Source: Phocoena phocoena (Eukaryota; Chordata; Mammalia; Artiodactyla; Phocoenidae). Taken from it: 64,000 nucleotides of DNA. Shown here piece after piece: positions 46,172-55,974 of this stretch (position 1 is the stretch's first letter; each line of letters starts with the position of its first letter). The stretch covers positions 88,849,168 through 88,913,167 of the forward strand of contig NC_089220.1 in assembly GCF_963924675.1 (NCBI RefSeq), read 5' to 3'. The notes below the pieces were generated by a model. The model did no database searches, was not told the origin of the DNA, and saw only the letters and a list, made by a program, of their open reading frames with translations. A program made the translations under genes and the position numbers.

Positions 46172-49100
46172 ATGGCAATAGGAACATACATATCGATAAT
46201 AACCTTGAAGGTAGATGGATTAAATGCCCCAACCAAAAGACACAGATTGGCTGAATGGATACAAAAACAAGACCCATATATATGCTGTCTACAAGAGACC
46301 CACTTCAGACCTAGGGACACATACAGACTGAAAATGAAGGGAAGCAAAAAGATATTCCATGCAAATTGAAATAAAAAGAAAGCTGGAGTAGCAATACTCA
46401 TATCAGATAAAATAGACTTTAAAATAAAGACTGTTGGGCTTCCCTGGTGGCGCAGTGGTTGAGAGTCCGCCTGCTGATGCAGGGGATGCAGGTTCATGCC
46501 CAGGTCCGGGAATATCCCATATGCCACAGAGCGGCTGGGCCCGTGAGCCATGGCCACCAAGCCTGCGTGCCCGGAGCCTGTGCTCCACAAAGGGAGAGGC
46601 CACAACAGTGAGAGGCCCGCGTACCGCAAAAAATAAATAAATAAAGACTGTTGCAAGAGATAAGGAGAGACACTACATAATGATCAAAGATTCAATCCAA
46701 GAAGATGATATAACAATTATAAATCTTTATGCACCCAACACAGGAGCACCTCAATACATAAAGAAAACGCTAACAACCATGAAAGGAGAAATCGACAGTA
46801 ACACAATAATAGTAAGGGACCTTAACACCCCACTTACACCAATGGACAGATCATTCAAACAGAATATAAATAAGGAAACACAAGCTTTAAGCAACACAAG
46901 AGTGGATAGATCTAATTGATATTTATAGAACATTCCACAAAAAAGTGGCAGAAAACACTTTCTTCTCAAGTGCACATGGAACATTCTCCAGGATAGATCA
47001 CATCTGGAGTCACAAATCAAGCCTTGGAAAATTTAAGAAAATTGAAATCCTATCAACCATCTTTTCTGACAATTTTGTAAGATTGGAAATCAATTACAGG
47101 AAACAAACTAAAAAACACAAATACATGGAGGCTAAACAGCATACTACTAAATAATCAAGAGATCCCTGAAGAAATCTAAGAAGAAATAAAATAATACATA
47201 GAAACAAATGACAATGAAAACACGATGACCCAAAACCTATGGGACACGTCAAAAGCAGTTTAAGAGGGAGTTTATAGCAATACAATCTCACCTCAAGGAA
47301 CAAGAAAACTCTCAAATAAACAATCTAACTGTACACTGTACACTTAAAACAACTAGAGAAAGAACAAAGAAAACCCAAAGTCAGTAGAAGGGCAGAAATC
47401 ATAAAGATCACAGCAGAAATAAATGAAATAGAAATGAAGAAAAGAACAGCAAAGATTAATAACACTAAAAGCTGGTTCTTTGAGAAGATAAACAAAATTG
47501 ATAAACCCTCAGCCAGACTCATCAAGAATAAAAGGGAGAGGATGCAAATCAATAAAATTAGAAATGAAAAAGGAGAAATCACAACTGACACTGCAGAAAT
47601 ACAAAGCATTATAAGAGACTACTACAAACAACTATATGCCAATAAAATGGACAACCATGAAGAAATGGACAAATTCTTGGAAAGGTAGAATTTTCCAGGA
47701 CTGAACCAGGAAGAATTAAAAAATATAAAGAGACCTATCACAAGTAATGACATTGAAACTGTAATTTAAAACCTTCCAACAAACAAGAGTGCAGGACCAG
47801 ATAGCTTCACAGGTGAATTCTATCAAAAATTTACAGAAGAGCTAACACCAATCCTTCTCAAACTCTTCCAAAAAGTTGCAGAGAAACACTCGCAAATTCA
47901 TTCTACGAAGCCACCATCACCCTGATACCAAAACCAGAAAAAGATATCACAGAAAAAGAAAATTATAGGCCAATATCACTGATGAACATAGATGCAAAAA
48001 TCCTGAACAGAATACTACCAAAGAGAATCCAACAGCACATTAAAAGGATCATACATCATGATCAAGTGGGATTTATCCCAGGGAGGCAAGGATTCTTCAA
48101 TATATGCAAATCAATCAATGTGATACACCACATTAACAAATAAGGAATAAAAACCACATGATGAACTCACTAGGTGCAGGAAAAGCTGTTGACAAAATTC
48201 AACATCCATTTATGATAAAAACTCTCCAGAAAGTGGGCATAGAGGGAAACTACCTCAACATAATAAAAGCCATATATGACAAGCCAACAGCAAGCATCAT
48301 TCTCAATGGTGAAAAACTGAAAGCATTTCCTCTAAGATCAGGAACAAGACAAGGATGTCCACTCTTGCCACTGTTACTCAACATAGTTTTGGAAGTCCTA
48401 GCTCCAACAGAGAAGAAAAAGAAATAAACCAACACAAATTGAAAAGAAGAAGTAAAACTATCACTGTTTGCTGATGACATGATACTATACATTGAAAATC
48501 CTAAAGATGCCACCAGAAAACTACTAGAACTAATCAATGAATTTGGTAAAGTTGCAGGATACAAAATTAATGCACAGAAATATCTGGCATTCCTATACAC
48601 CAACAATGAAAAATCAGAAGAGAAATTAAGGAAACACTTACATTTACCACTGCAACAAAAAGAATAAAATACCTAGGAATAACCCTGCCTAAGGAGGCAA
48701 AAGACTTTTACTCAGAAAACTATAAAACACTGATGAAAGAAATCAAAGATGACATAAACAGATTTAGAAATATACTATGTTCTTTGATTGGAAGAATTGT
48801 GAAAATGACTGCACTACACAAAGCAATCTACAGATTCAGTGCAATGTCTATCAAACTACCAATGGCATCCTTCACAGAATTAGAACAAAAAATTTCACAA
48901 TTTGTATGGAAACACAAAAGACCCCGAATAACCAAAGCAATCTGGAGAAAGAAAAAAGGAGTTGGAGGAATCAGGCTCCCCAACTTCAAACTATACCACT
49001 AAGTTACAGTAATCAAGACAGTATGGTACTGGCACAAAAACATAAATATAGATCAATGGCACAGGATAGAATGCCCAGAGAGAAACTCATGCACATATGG

Positions 49101-50150
49101 GCACCTAAGTTATGACAAAGGAGGCAAGAACATACAATGGAGAAACCACAGCCTCTTCAATAAATGGTGCTGGGGAAACTGGACCACTACATGTGAAAGA
49201 ATGAAATTAGAACACTACCTAACACCATACACAAAAATAAACTCCAAATAGATTAAAGACTTAAATTTAAGACCAGACACTATAAAACTCATAGAGGAAA
49301 ACATAGGAAAAACTCTTTGACATAAACCACAGCAAGATCTTTTTTGACCCACCGCCTAGAGTAACAGAATAAAAACAAAAATAAACAAATGGGACTTAAT
49401 TAAACATAAAAGCTTTTGCACAGCAAAGGAAATCATAAACAAGACAAAAAGTCAACTCTCAGAATGGGAGAAAATATTTGAAAATGAAATAACAGACAAT
49501 GGATTAATCTCCAAAATATACAAACAGCTCATGGAGCTCAATATCAAAAAAACAAAGAATCCAGTTAAAAAATGGGTAGAAGACCTAAATAGACATTTCA
49601 CCAAGGAAGTCATACAGATGGCTAAGAGGCACATGAACATCACTAATTATTAGAGAAATGCAAATCAAAACTACAATGAGGTATCACCTCACGCCAGTCA
49701 GAATGGCCATTATCAAAAAACCTAGAAACAATGAATGCTGGAAAGGGTGTGGTGAAAGGGGAACCCTCCTGCACTGTTGGTGGGAATGTAAATTGATACA
49801 ACCACTATGGTAAACAGTATGGAGGTTCCTTAAAAAACTAAAAATAGAACTACGATATGACCCAGCAATCCCACTACTGGGCATTTACCCTGAGAAAACC
49901 ATAATTCAAAAAGAGTCATGTACCACAATGTTCATTGAAGCACTATTTACAATAGCCAGGACATGTAACCAACCTAAATGTCCATCGACAGATGAATGGA
50001 TAAAGAAGATTTGGCACATATATATAATGGAATATTACTCAGCCATAGAAAGAAATGAAATTGAATTATTTGTAGTGAAGTGGATGGACCTAAATTATAT
50101 CGTACAGAATGAATTAAGTCAGAAAGAGAAGAACAAATACCATATGTTAA
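46172..50150 (+). pseudogene. L1 ORF2 of the rear half, broken and SINE-interrupted
   Basis: ATG at 46172 opens 'MAIGTYISIITLKVDGLNAPT'; the usual Asn-Val-Asn of the active site reads Lys-Val-Asp. A SINE sits at 46437-46638. 46680-46919 has Val-Arg-Asp-Leu-Asn in place of Gly-Asp-Phe-Asn, and 46945-47154 has lost the His of the Ser-Asp-His block, so the endonuclease is dead three times over. RT pieces are 47434-47688, 48158-48427 ('TRQGCPLLP') and 48479-48667 (starting at the catalytic block, DNA near 48466-48490 reading Phe-Ala-Asp-Asp). C-terminal pieces run to 50185. ORF2 frame breaks are many. Confidence 0.88.
46437..46638 (+). mobile_element. CHR-type SINE, short form, exact TSD
   Basis: 'ggcttccctggtggcgcagt' head; 'gtgagaggcccgcgtaccgc' end and short A-rich tail. 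The 15-base TSD aaataaagactgttg at 46422-46436 and 46639-46653 is exact. It lies in the endonuclease part of ORF2. Confidence 0.95.
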
Positions 50151-50544
50151 TGTATATATATCTAATCAAAAAAAAAATCTACTGATGAAACCAGTTGCAG
50201 TGCAGGAATAAAGAGGTAGACATAGAGAACTGACCTGAGGACATGGGGTGGGAGGGTGAAGCTGGGGCAAAGTGAGAGTAGCATCGATATATATACACTA
50301 CTGAATGTAAAATAGTTGGCTGGCGGGAAGCAGCACAATAGCACTGGGAGATTGGCTTGGTGCTTTGCGATGACCTAGAGGGGTGGGATAGGGAGGATGG
50401 GAGGGAGGCTTAAGAGGCAGGGGATATGGGGATATGTGTATGCCTATGGCTGATCTGCTTTTTTGTGTAACAGAAACACAGTATTGTGAAGCAATTATAC
50501 TCCAATAAAGATCTATTTAAAAAATTTTTTTAAATAAATTAAAA

Positions 50545-51150
50545 AAAAACTCTCACCAAAGTGTGTTTAGAGGGAAAATATCTCAAGATAAGAGCTATTT
50601 ATGACAAGTGCATAGCTACCATCAATGGTGAAAAGCTGAAAGCTTTTCCTCTAAGATCAGGAACAGGACAAGCATGCCCATTCTCACCACTTAAATTTAA
50701 CATAATATCGAAAATCCTAGCCACAGCCATCAGACAAGAAAAAGAAATAATAGGCATCCAAATTGGAAGAGAAGAAGTAAAACAGTCACTATTTGCAGAT
50801 GGCATGATACTATTTATAGAAAACCTTAAAGTCTCCACGAAGAAACTATTAGAACTAATAAATGAATTTAGTAAAGTTGTGGGATACAATTATATACAGA
50901 AATCTGTTGCTTTTCTTTACACTAATAATGAACTATCAGAAAATGAAAACAAGAAGACAATCTCATTTAAAATTGCATCAAAAAGAATAGATCTAGAAAT
51001 AAAGTTAGCTAAGGAGGTGAAAGACTCTGAAAACTACATGACAAGGATGAAGAAAATTGAAGATGATACAAAGTAATGGAAAGATATCCCATGTTCATGG
51101 TTTGGAAGAATTAATATTGTTAAAATGTCCATGCTAAGCAAAGCCATCTA
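50545..51150 (+). mobile_element. Large old L1, segment 5: ORF2 RT core
   Basis: It resumes ORF2 where 41478 stopped. The open piece 50561-51076 (171 codons) has '[14 protein letters not shown]' and the catalytic block as Phe-Ala-Asp-Gly (50792-50803), so the second catalytic Asp is lost. It ends at a TA dinucleotide (51149-51150), the target of the Tigger-like element. Confidence 0.85.
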
Positions 51151-51662
51151 CCGTAAGTCCCCTTGAACCTTCAAGTTGCAAACTTCCAAAGATGCAAACA
51201 TGCGTTCACATGTCCAAACACGTAAGTTAGCTCATGTGTCTGGCATACACTGTCACATGCATGCATCCTCTACAAGTGGTTGTGCTTTTGTGTACTTTAC
51301 TGTGCAGTACTGTATAGAGTACAGTAGTGCAGTATCTTTATTTCAAGCCCAGGATGTCTGGAATCAAGCGTAAAAGCAGCGGTGATGTAGCTGGTACTGC
51401 TACCAGTCCCGGTATGTCAGCTGTTGTACTGTACTACTGTACTTTTCAAGGTACTGTACTGTAAGATTTAAAATGTTTACTTTTTGTGTTTGTTTTTCAT
51501 GTATTATTTGTGTGAAAAGTATTACAAACCTATTACAGTACAGTACTATATAGCCGATTGTGTTAGTTGGGTACCTAAGCTAACTTTGTTGAATTTATGA
51601 AGAAATTGGACTTACGAATGTGCTCTCTGAACAGAACTCATTTGTATTTAGGGGACTTAGTG
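51151..51662 (+). mobile_element. Non-autonomous Tigger-like (pogo/Tc1-mariner class) DNA transposon
   Basis: It is 512 bp, flanked by TA at 51149-51150 and 51663-51664, as for Tc1/mariner-class elements. Terminal inverted repeats are ccgtaagtcccct at the left and cactaagtcccct (complement of the right end), 11 of 13 bases matching. Old L1 sequence continues in register on both sides. An ATG at 51354 opens 'MSGIKRKSSGDVAGTA', which resembles the start of a Tigger transposase (CENP-B-like DNA-binding N-terminus), then diverges after about 17 codons. The element has thus lost nearly all of its transposase. The middle is rich in GTACTGTA-type palindromes. The exact Tigger family is not assigned. 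Confidence 0.8.
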
Positions 51663-52249
51663 TATAAATTTAATGCAATCGCTCTATCAAACACCCATGA
51701 TATTTTTCACAGAGCTAGAACAAATAATCCTAAAATTCAGATGGAATCAAAAAGACCCTGAATAGCAAAAGAAATCTTGATAAAAAAGAATAAAGCTGGA
51801 GGTATCACACTCCCTGATTTCAGAATATACAAAGGTACAGTCATCAAAACAGTGTGGTACTGGCACAAAAACAGACACATAGATCAATGGAACAGAATAC
51901 AGAGCCCAGAAATAAATCCATGCACTTACAGTTAATTAATCTACGACAAAGAAGGCAAGAATATACAATGGAGAAAAGACACTCTCTTTAATAAGTGGTG
52001 CTGGGAAAACTTGACAGCTACATGTAAAACAATGGGATTAGAATATTCCCTCATATTATATACAAAAATGAATTCAAAATTGTTTAAAGACATAAATGTA
52101 AGACATGAAACCATAAAAGTCCTAGAAGAAAACATAGGCATAACACTCTTTGACATAAACTGTAGCAATATTTTTTGGATGTCTCCTAGGGCAAAGGAAA
52201 CAAAAGCATAAATAAACAAATGGGACCTAATTAAATTCAAAAGCTTTTG
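51663..52249 (+). mobile_element. Large old L1, segment 6: ORF2 C-terminal part
   Basis: It continues after the DNA transposon ('taaatttaatgcaatcgc') through 'atcaatggaacagaataca' to 'aaaagcttttg', cut by a SINE at 52250. Only short frames remain. Confidence 0.85.
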
Positions 52250-52500
52250 GGACTTCCCTGGTGGTCCAGTGGGTAAGACTCTGCGGTCCCAATGCAGGGG
52301 GCCTGGGTTCAATCCCTGGTTGGGGAACTACATCCTGCATCTATGCCACAACTAAGAGTCCACATGATGCAACTAAGAAGTCTACATGCTGCAACTAAAA
52401 ATATCCTGCATGCCACAACTAAAGATCCCGCATGTCACAATGAAGATCCCGTATGCTGAAACTAAGACCTGGCACAGTCAAATAAATAAATATTAAAAAA
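52250..52500 (+). mobile_element. CHR-type SINE, distinct older subtype
   Basis: 'ggacttccctggtggtccag' head with a B box 'ggttcaatccc', then 'catgccacaactaa' type repeats and an A-tail at about 52493-52506. TSD approximately 'aaaagcttttg' (left) and 'aaaaaacttttg' (right). Head and body differ from the other SINEs here. Confidence 0.9.
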
Positions 52501-52670
52501 AAAAAACTTTTGCACAGCAAAGGAAAACCATTGACAAAATGAAAAGACAACCTACTGACTGGGAGAAAAATATCTGCAACATCCCAAGCATATAAACAGC
52601 TCATACAACTCAATATCAAAAAAAAAAAAAAAAAAAACCCCAAACAACCCAATTAAAAATGGGCAGATAG
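52501..52670 (+). mobile_element. Large old L1, segment 7
   Basis: ORF2 C-terminal sequence ('gcacagcaaaggaaaacc') interrupted by an A-run at 52620-52637, up to the SINE at 52671. Confidence 0.8.
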
Positions 52671-52869
52671 GGGCTTCCCTGGTGGCGCAGTGGTTGAGCG
52701 TCCGCCTGCCGATGCAGGGGACACAGGTTCGTGCCCCGGTCCGGGAGGATCCCACATGCTGTGGAGCGGCTGGGCCCGTGAACCATGGCCGCTGAGCCTG
52801 CGCGTCCGGAGCCTGTGCTCCACAACCGGAGAGGCCACAGCGGTGAGAGGCCCGCATACCGCAAAAAAA
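52671..52869 (+). mobile_element. CHR-type SINE, short form, well preserved
   Basis: A box 'tggcgcagtgg' at 52683-52693 and B-box-like 'ggttcgtgccc' at 52726-52736, both RNA polymerase III promoter parts. It ends 'gtgagaggcccgcataccgc' plus A8. Imperfect TSD 'gggcagata' (52661-52669) and 'ggacagata' (52871-52879). Confidence 0.93.
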
Positions 52870-52870
52870 A

Positions 52871-52991
52871 GGACAGATAAATGTCTGTGCAGCTTATTTT
52901 TTCAAGGAAGACATACGGATGACCAACAAGCACATGAAAAGATGCTCAACATCACTAATTATCAGAGAAATTCAAATTAAAACCACAATGA
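52871..52991 (+). mobile_element. Large old L1, segment 8
   Basis: ORF2 C-terminal sequence ('tcaaggaagacatacggatg', 'gctcaacatcactaattatc') ending in 'cacaatga' (52984-52991), the left TSD of the next insertion. Confidence 0.85.
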
Positions 52992-53151
52992 CCACCTAGA
53001 GAGGTGGGATAGGGAGGGTGGGAGGGAGACACAAGAGGGAGGAGATACGGGGATGTATGTATATGCATAGCTGATTCACTTTGTTATGCAGAAGAAACTA
53101 ACACACCATTGTAAAGCAATTATACTACAATAAAGATGCTTTTTAAAAAAA
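52992..53151 (+). mobile_element. Extremely short L1 3' end (160 bp) with TSD
   Basis: It holds only the last part of the '(gaccacc)tagaggggtgg' type 3' UTR, from 'ccacctagagaggtgggata' to 'aataaagatgctttttaaaa'. TSD cacaatga at 52984-52991 and 53152-53159. Confidence 0.9.
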
Positions 53152-53952
53152 CACAATGAGATACTACCTCACATCTATAAGAATGTCCATCATCAAAAAG
53201 ACCACAAAAAACATATGTTGGTGAAGATATGGAGAAAAGGGAACCTTTGAACACCATTGGTGGGAATGTATACACTGGTGCAGCCAGTGTGGAAAACAGT
53301 ATGGAGTTTCCTCAAGAAACTAAAAATAGAACTACTATATGATCCAGCATTTCCACTCTTTGATATATATCTGAAAAATATGAAAACACTGATTTGAAAA
53401 AATACATGCACCCCAATGTTCATAGCAGCTTTATTTACAATAGCCAAGACATGGAAGCAACCTAAGCGTCCATCAGCAGATGAATGGATAAATACAATGG
53501 GTACTCAGCCATAAAAAGAATGAAATTTTGCCATTTGGAACAACATGGGTAGACCTGGAGGGCATTGTGCAGAGTGAAATAAGTCAGACAGAGAAAGATA
53601 AATACTGTATATTATCATTTATATGTGGAATGTAAAATATAAAACAAACTAGTAAATATAACAAAACAGAAACAGACTCACAGATATAGAGAACAAACTA
53701 GTGGTTACCAGTGGGGAGAGGGATTTGGTGAGAGTCAAAATAGGGGTAGGGGATTAAGGGGTACAGATTACTATGTGTAAAATAAGCTACAAAGATATAT
53801 TGTACAGCACAGGGAATACACCTAATATAACAACTTTCAGTTGAGTATAACTATAAAAATATTGAATAACTATGTTGTACACCTGAAACTAATATTGTAA
53901 ATCAACTGTATTTCAAGAAAAGAAAAAAAGTTAGTGACTTCAAACAATAAAA
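53152..53952 (+). mobile_element. Large old L1, segment 9: ORF2 end and 3' UTR
   Basis: Cys-rich and C-terminal ORF2 sequence is decayed ('ggtgggaatgtatacactgg'). The 3' UTR ends '(c)acctgaaactaatattg' and 'aatcaactgtatttcaag', an older 3' end type. An A-rich tail follows. 'aaataagat' at 53952-53960 may be the right TSD paired with 33660-33668. Confidence 0.8.
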
Positions 53953-54375
53953 AATAAGATCAACAATAGATTAATTGTCATAGCAAAGAATTGTGGTAGG
54001 TGGCTGATGGAGATGAAAGGGGGATGGGAAAATGCCTTCCTAAGCCCAGTTCTGTGACTATTACCAGTCTGCAGAGCTATCTTGAGATGGGGGAATAAAA
54101 AATCTATTTTTACTGTGTTTCTGTCGAATGTTTTCCTCTCAGGAGAAAAAAAGTGAGATGAATAAATTTTGTAACAGAGTCAGATGCTCACTTAAGTTTA
54201 TGCACAAAGAGAAGTGTGCTGAGCCAAAATGGAGTAAAGAGGGACCAGTTTCAGAAATTGGACTTTAAGCAGCCCAGGGCAGTGGCCACTGAGAGGGGAA
54301 ACAAATAATGTATGTCCTAAGATTATTCCTACCTTACTTCCTAGAGTCTCCAGGTGGCACGTCAGGAAAAAAAAT

Positions 54376-54408
<33 letters not shown>

Positions 54409-54423
54409 CATACACAAACACAC

Positions 54424-54457
<34 letters not shown>

Positions 54458-54575
54458 TCCAACAGCCTTCTTGGGTGAGAAGATGGGGCTAGTATTCCCA
54501 GGAAATAAAGCAGCTACACTACACTTAAAGAGGGCACAGTAAGAAAGGGGAGATAGGTACATGGAGAGAGTAGAT
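53953..54575. other. Unclassified sequence with compound simple repeats
   Basis: No family recognised apart from the microsatellite at 54375-54457. Confidence 0.4.
54375..54457. repeat. Compound microsatellite (CA)n(TA)n(CA)n(GA)n
   Basis: (CA) to 54400, mixed TA and CA to 54430, then (GA) to 54457. Its transcription-neutral reading frames of about 80 codons are low-complexity artefacts. Confidence 0.95.
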
Positions 54576-55407
54576 ACAAGTATTTCTCCAAAGAAGACAT
54601 ACAGATGGCCAACAGGCACATGAAAAAATGCTCAACATTCCTAATTATTAGAGAAATGCAAATCAAAACTACAATGAGGTATCACCTCACTCCAGTCAGA
54701 ATGGTCATCATCAGAGTCTACAAATAATAAATGCCAGAGAGGGTGTAAAGAAAAAGGAATCCTCTTCACTGTTGGTAGGAGTGTAAATTGGCAAAGCCAC
54801 TATGGAGAACAGTATGGAGGTTCCTTAAAAAACTAAATACAGAGTTACCATATGATCCTACAATCCTGCTCCTGGGCATATATATGAAGAAAACTGTAAT
54901 TCAAAAAGACACATGCACACCCATGTTCACTGCAGCACTACTTACAATAGCCAAGACATGGAAGCAACCTCAATGCCCATTGACAGATGAATGCATAAAG
55001 AAGGTGTGGTGTATATATACAATGGAATATCACTCAGCCATAAAAAAGAATGAAATAATTCCATTTCCAGCAACATCGATGGACCTAGAGATTATCATAT
55101 GAAGTGAAGTAAGCCAGACAGAGAAAGACAAATATCAAGTGATATTGCTTATATGTGGAATTTTTTAAAAAAGATACAAATGAACTTATTTATAAAACAG
55201 AAACAGACCCAGATAGAAAAAGTCTTATGGTTCCCAAAGGGGAAAGTGGGGGCAAGGGATAAATTAGGAGTTTGAGTTTAACATATACACACTACTATAT
55301 GTAAAATATATAACCAACAAGGACCTACTGTATATAGCACAGGGAACTATACTCAATATTTTATAATAACCTATAAGGGAAAAGAATTAGGAAAAGAATA
55401 TATAAGA

Positions 55408-55451
<44 letters not shown>

Positions 55452-55540
55452 AATATGTTTAACTGAATCACTGTGAGTACACCTGAAACTAACACAACAT
55501 GTAAATCAACTATACTTCAATAAAAATAAATAAATAAAAG
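54576..55540 (+). mobile_element. 5'-truncated L1, ORF2 end and older-type 3' UTR
   Basis: It starts at 'tatttctccaaagaagacat' in the ORF2 C-terminal region. The open piece 54788-55102 reads the domain after the Cys cluster ('[13 protein letters not shown]', 'WKQPQCPLTDE'). The 3' UTR has 'acctactgtatatagcacag' and ends '(aa)tcaactatacttcaataaaa'. A (TG)n run interrupts it at 55412-55450. No TSD seen. Confidence 0.85.
55412..55450. repeat. (TG)n microsatellite in an L1 3' UTR
   Basis: About 18 TG units, standing where related copies have a short 'atatgtgtatgtata'-like stretch. Confidence 0.95.
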
Positions 55541-55933
55541 AAAAAGCAAACACAAAACAATAACAACAAAAGTAGCCAGATAAAAAAGGCACAGTAGATA
55601 TAAACAGAGATATGAATGAAAGCAGGCTTCCTGTCTGAAAAAAGTTAATCAGGAGACAAAAGAATAGTGTCCTGAAGTATTGGGAAAAGAAAACAACCAT
55701 ATTAAAATTCTATACCTAGCAAAAACGTATTTTAGACAGAAAGGTGAAATAAAAGTTTTTTTCCACACACATTTAAAAAAATAATAATACGTGTTAAACA
55801 GAATTCACCACTAGTTATTATGTACTATAAGATGTGTAAAGGAAGTCCTTCAAGCATAAAGGAAATGATATCAGATAGAAATCTGGATCTCTTTAAACAA
55901 ATGAAGAGCACTGAAAATGCTACTTGTGTGGGT

Positions 55934-55974
<41 letters not shown>

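Larger units (their letters stand above)
43366..50544 (+). mobile_element. Full-length-type L1 (rear half of the compound L1)
   Basis: A 5' UTR of a second type (43366-45326, opening 'gagagaccttcaagatggtg'), ORF1 (45327), ORF2 (46172) and 3' UTR (50160-50540, '(gaccacc)tagaggggtgg' type with 'aataaagatct'). A SINE lies inside ORF2 (46437-46638). Without the SINE it is about 7.0 kb. Both ORFs are broken. The right TSD matches the one left of the first L1, so the two L1s share one insertion frame. Confidence 0.88.

Noticed and set aside
46165..46656. Minus-strand open frame of 163 codons with a 'PLWSTGSGHAG' part
   Set aside because: It joins the antisense of a SINE to antisense L1 ORF2. The same SINE-derived peptide recurs at 39159-39371 and 52616-52933, so it is repeat sequence and not a gene.
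52683..52736. Possible tRNA gene (A and B boxes)
   Set aside because: The boxes belong to the tRNA-derived SINE head; no cloverleaf with a complete acceptor and anticodon arm is evident.
54198..54619. Frames with Cys-Val or Ser-Leu repeats
   Set aside because: Translation of the CA/GA microsatellite.
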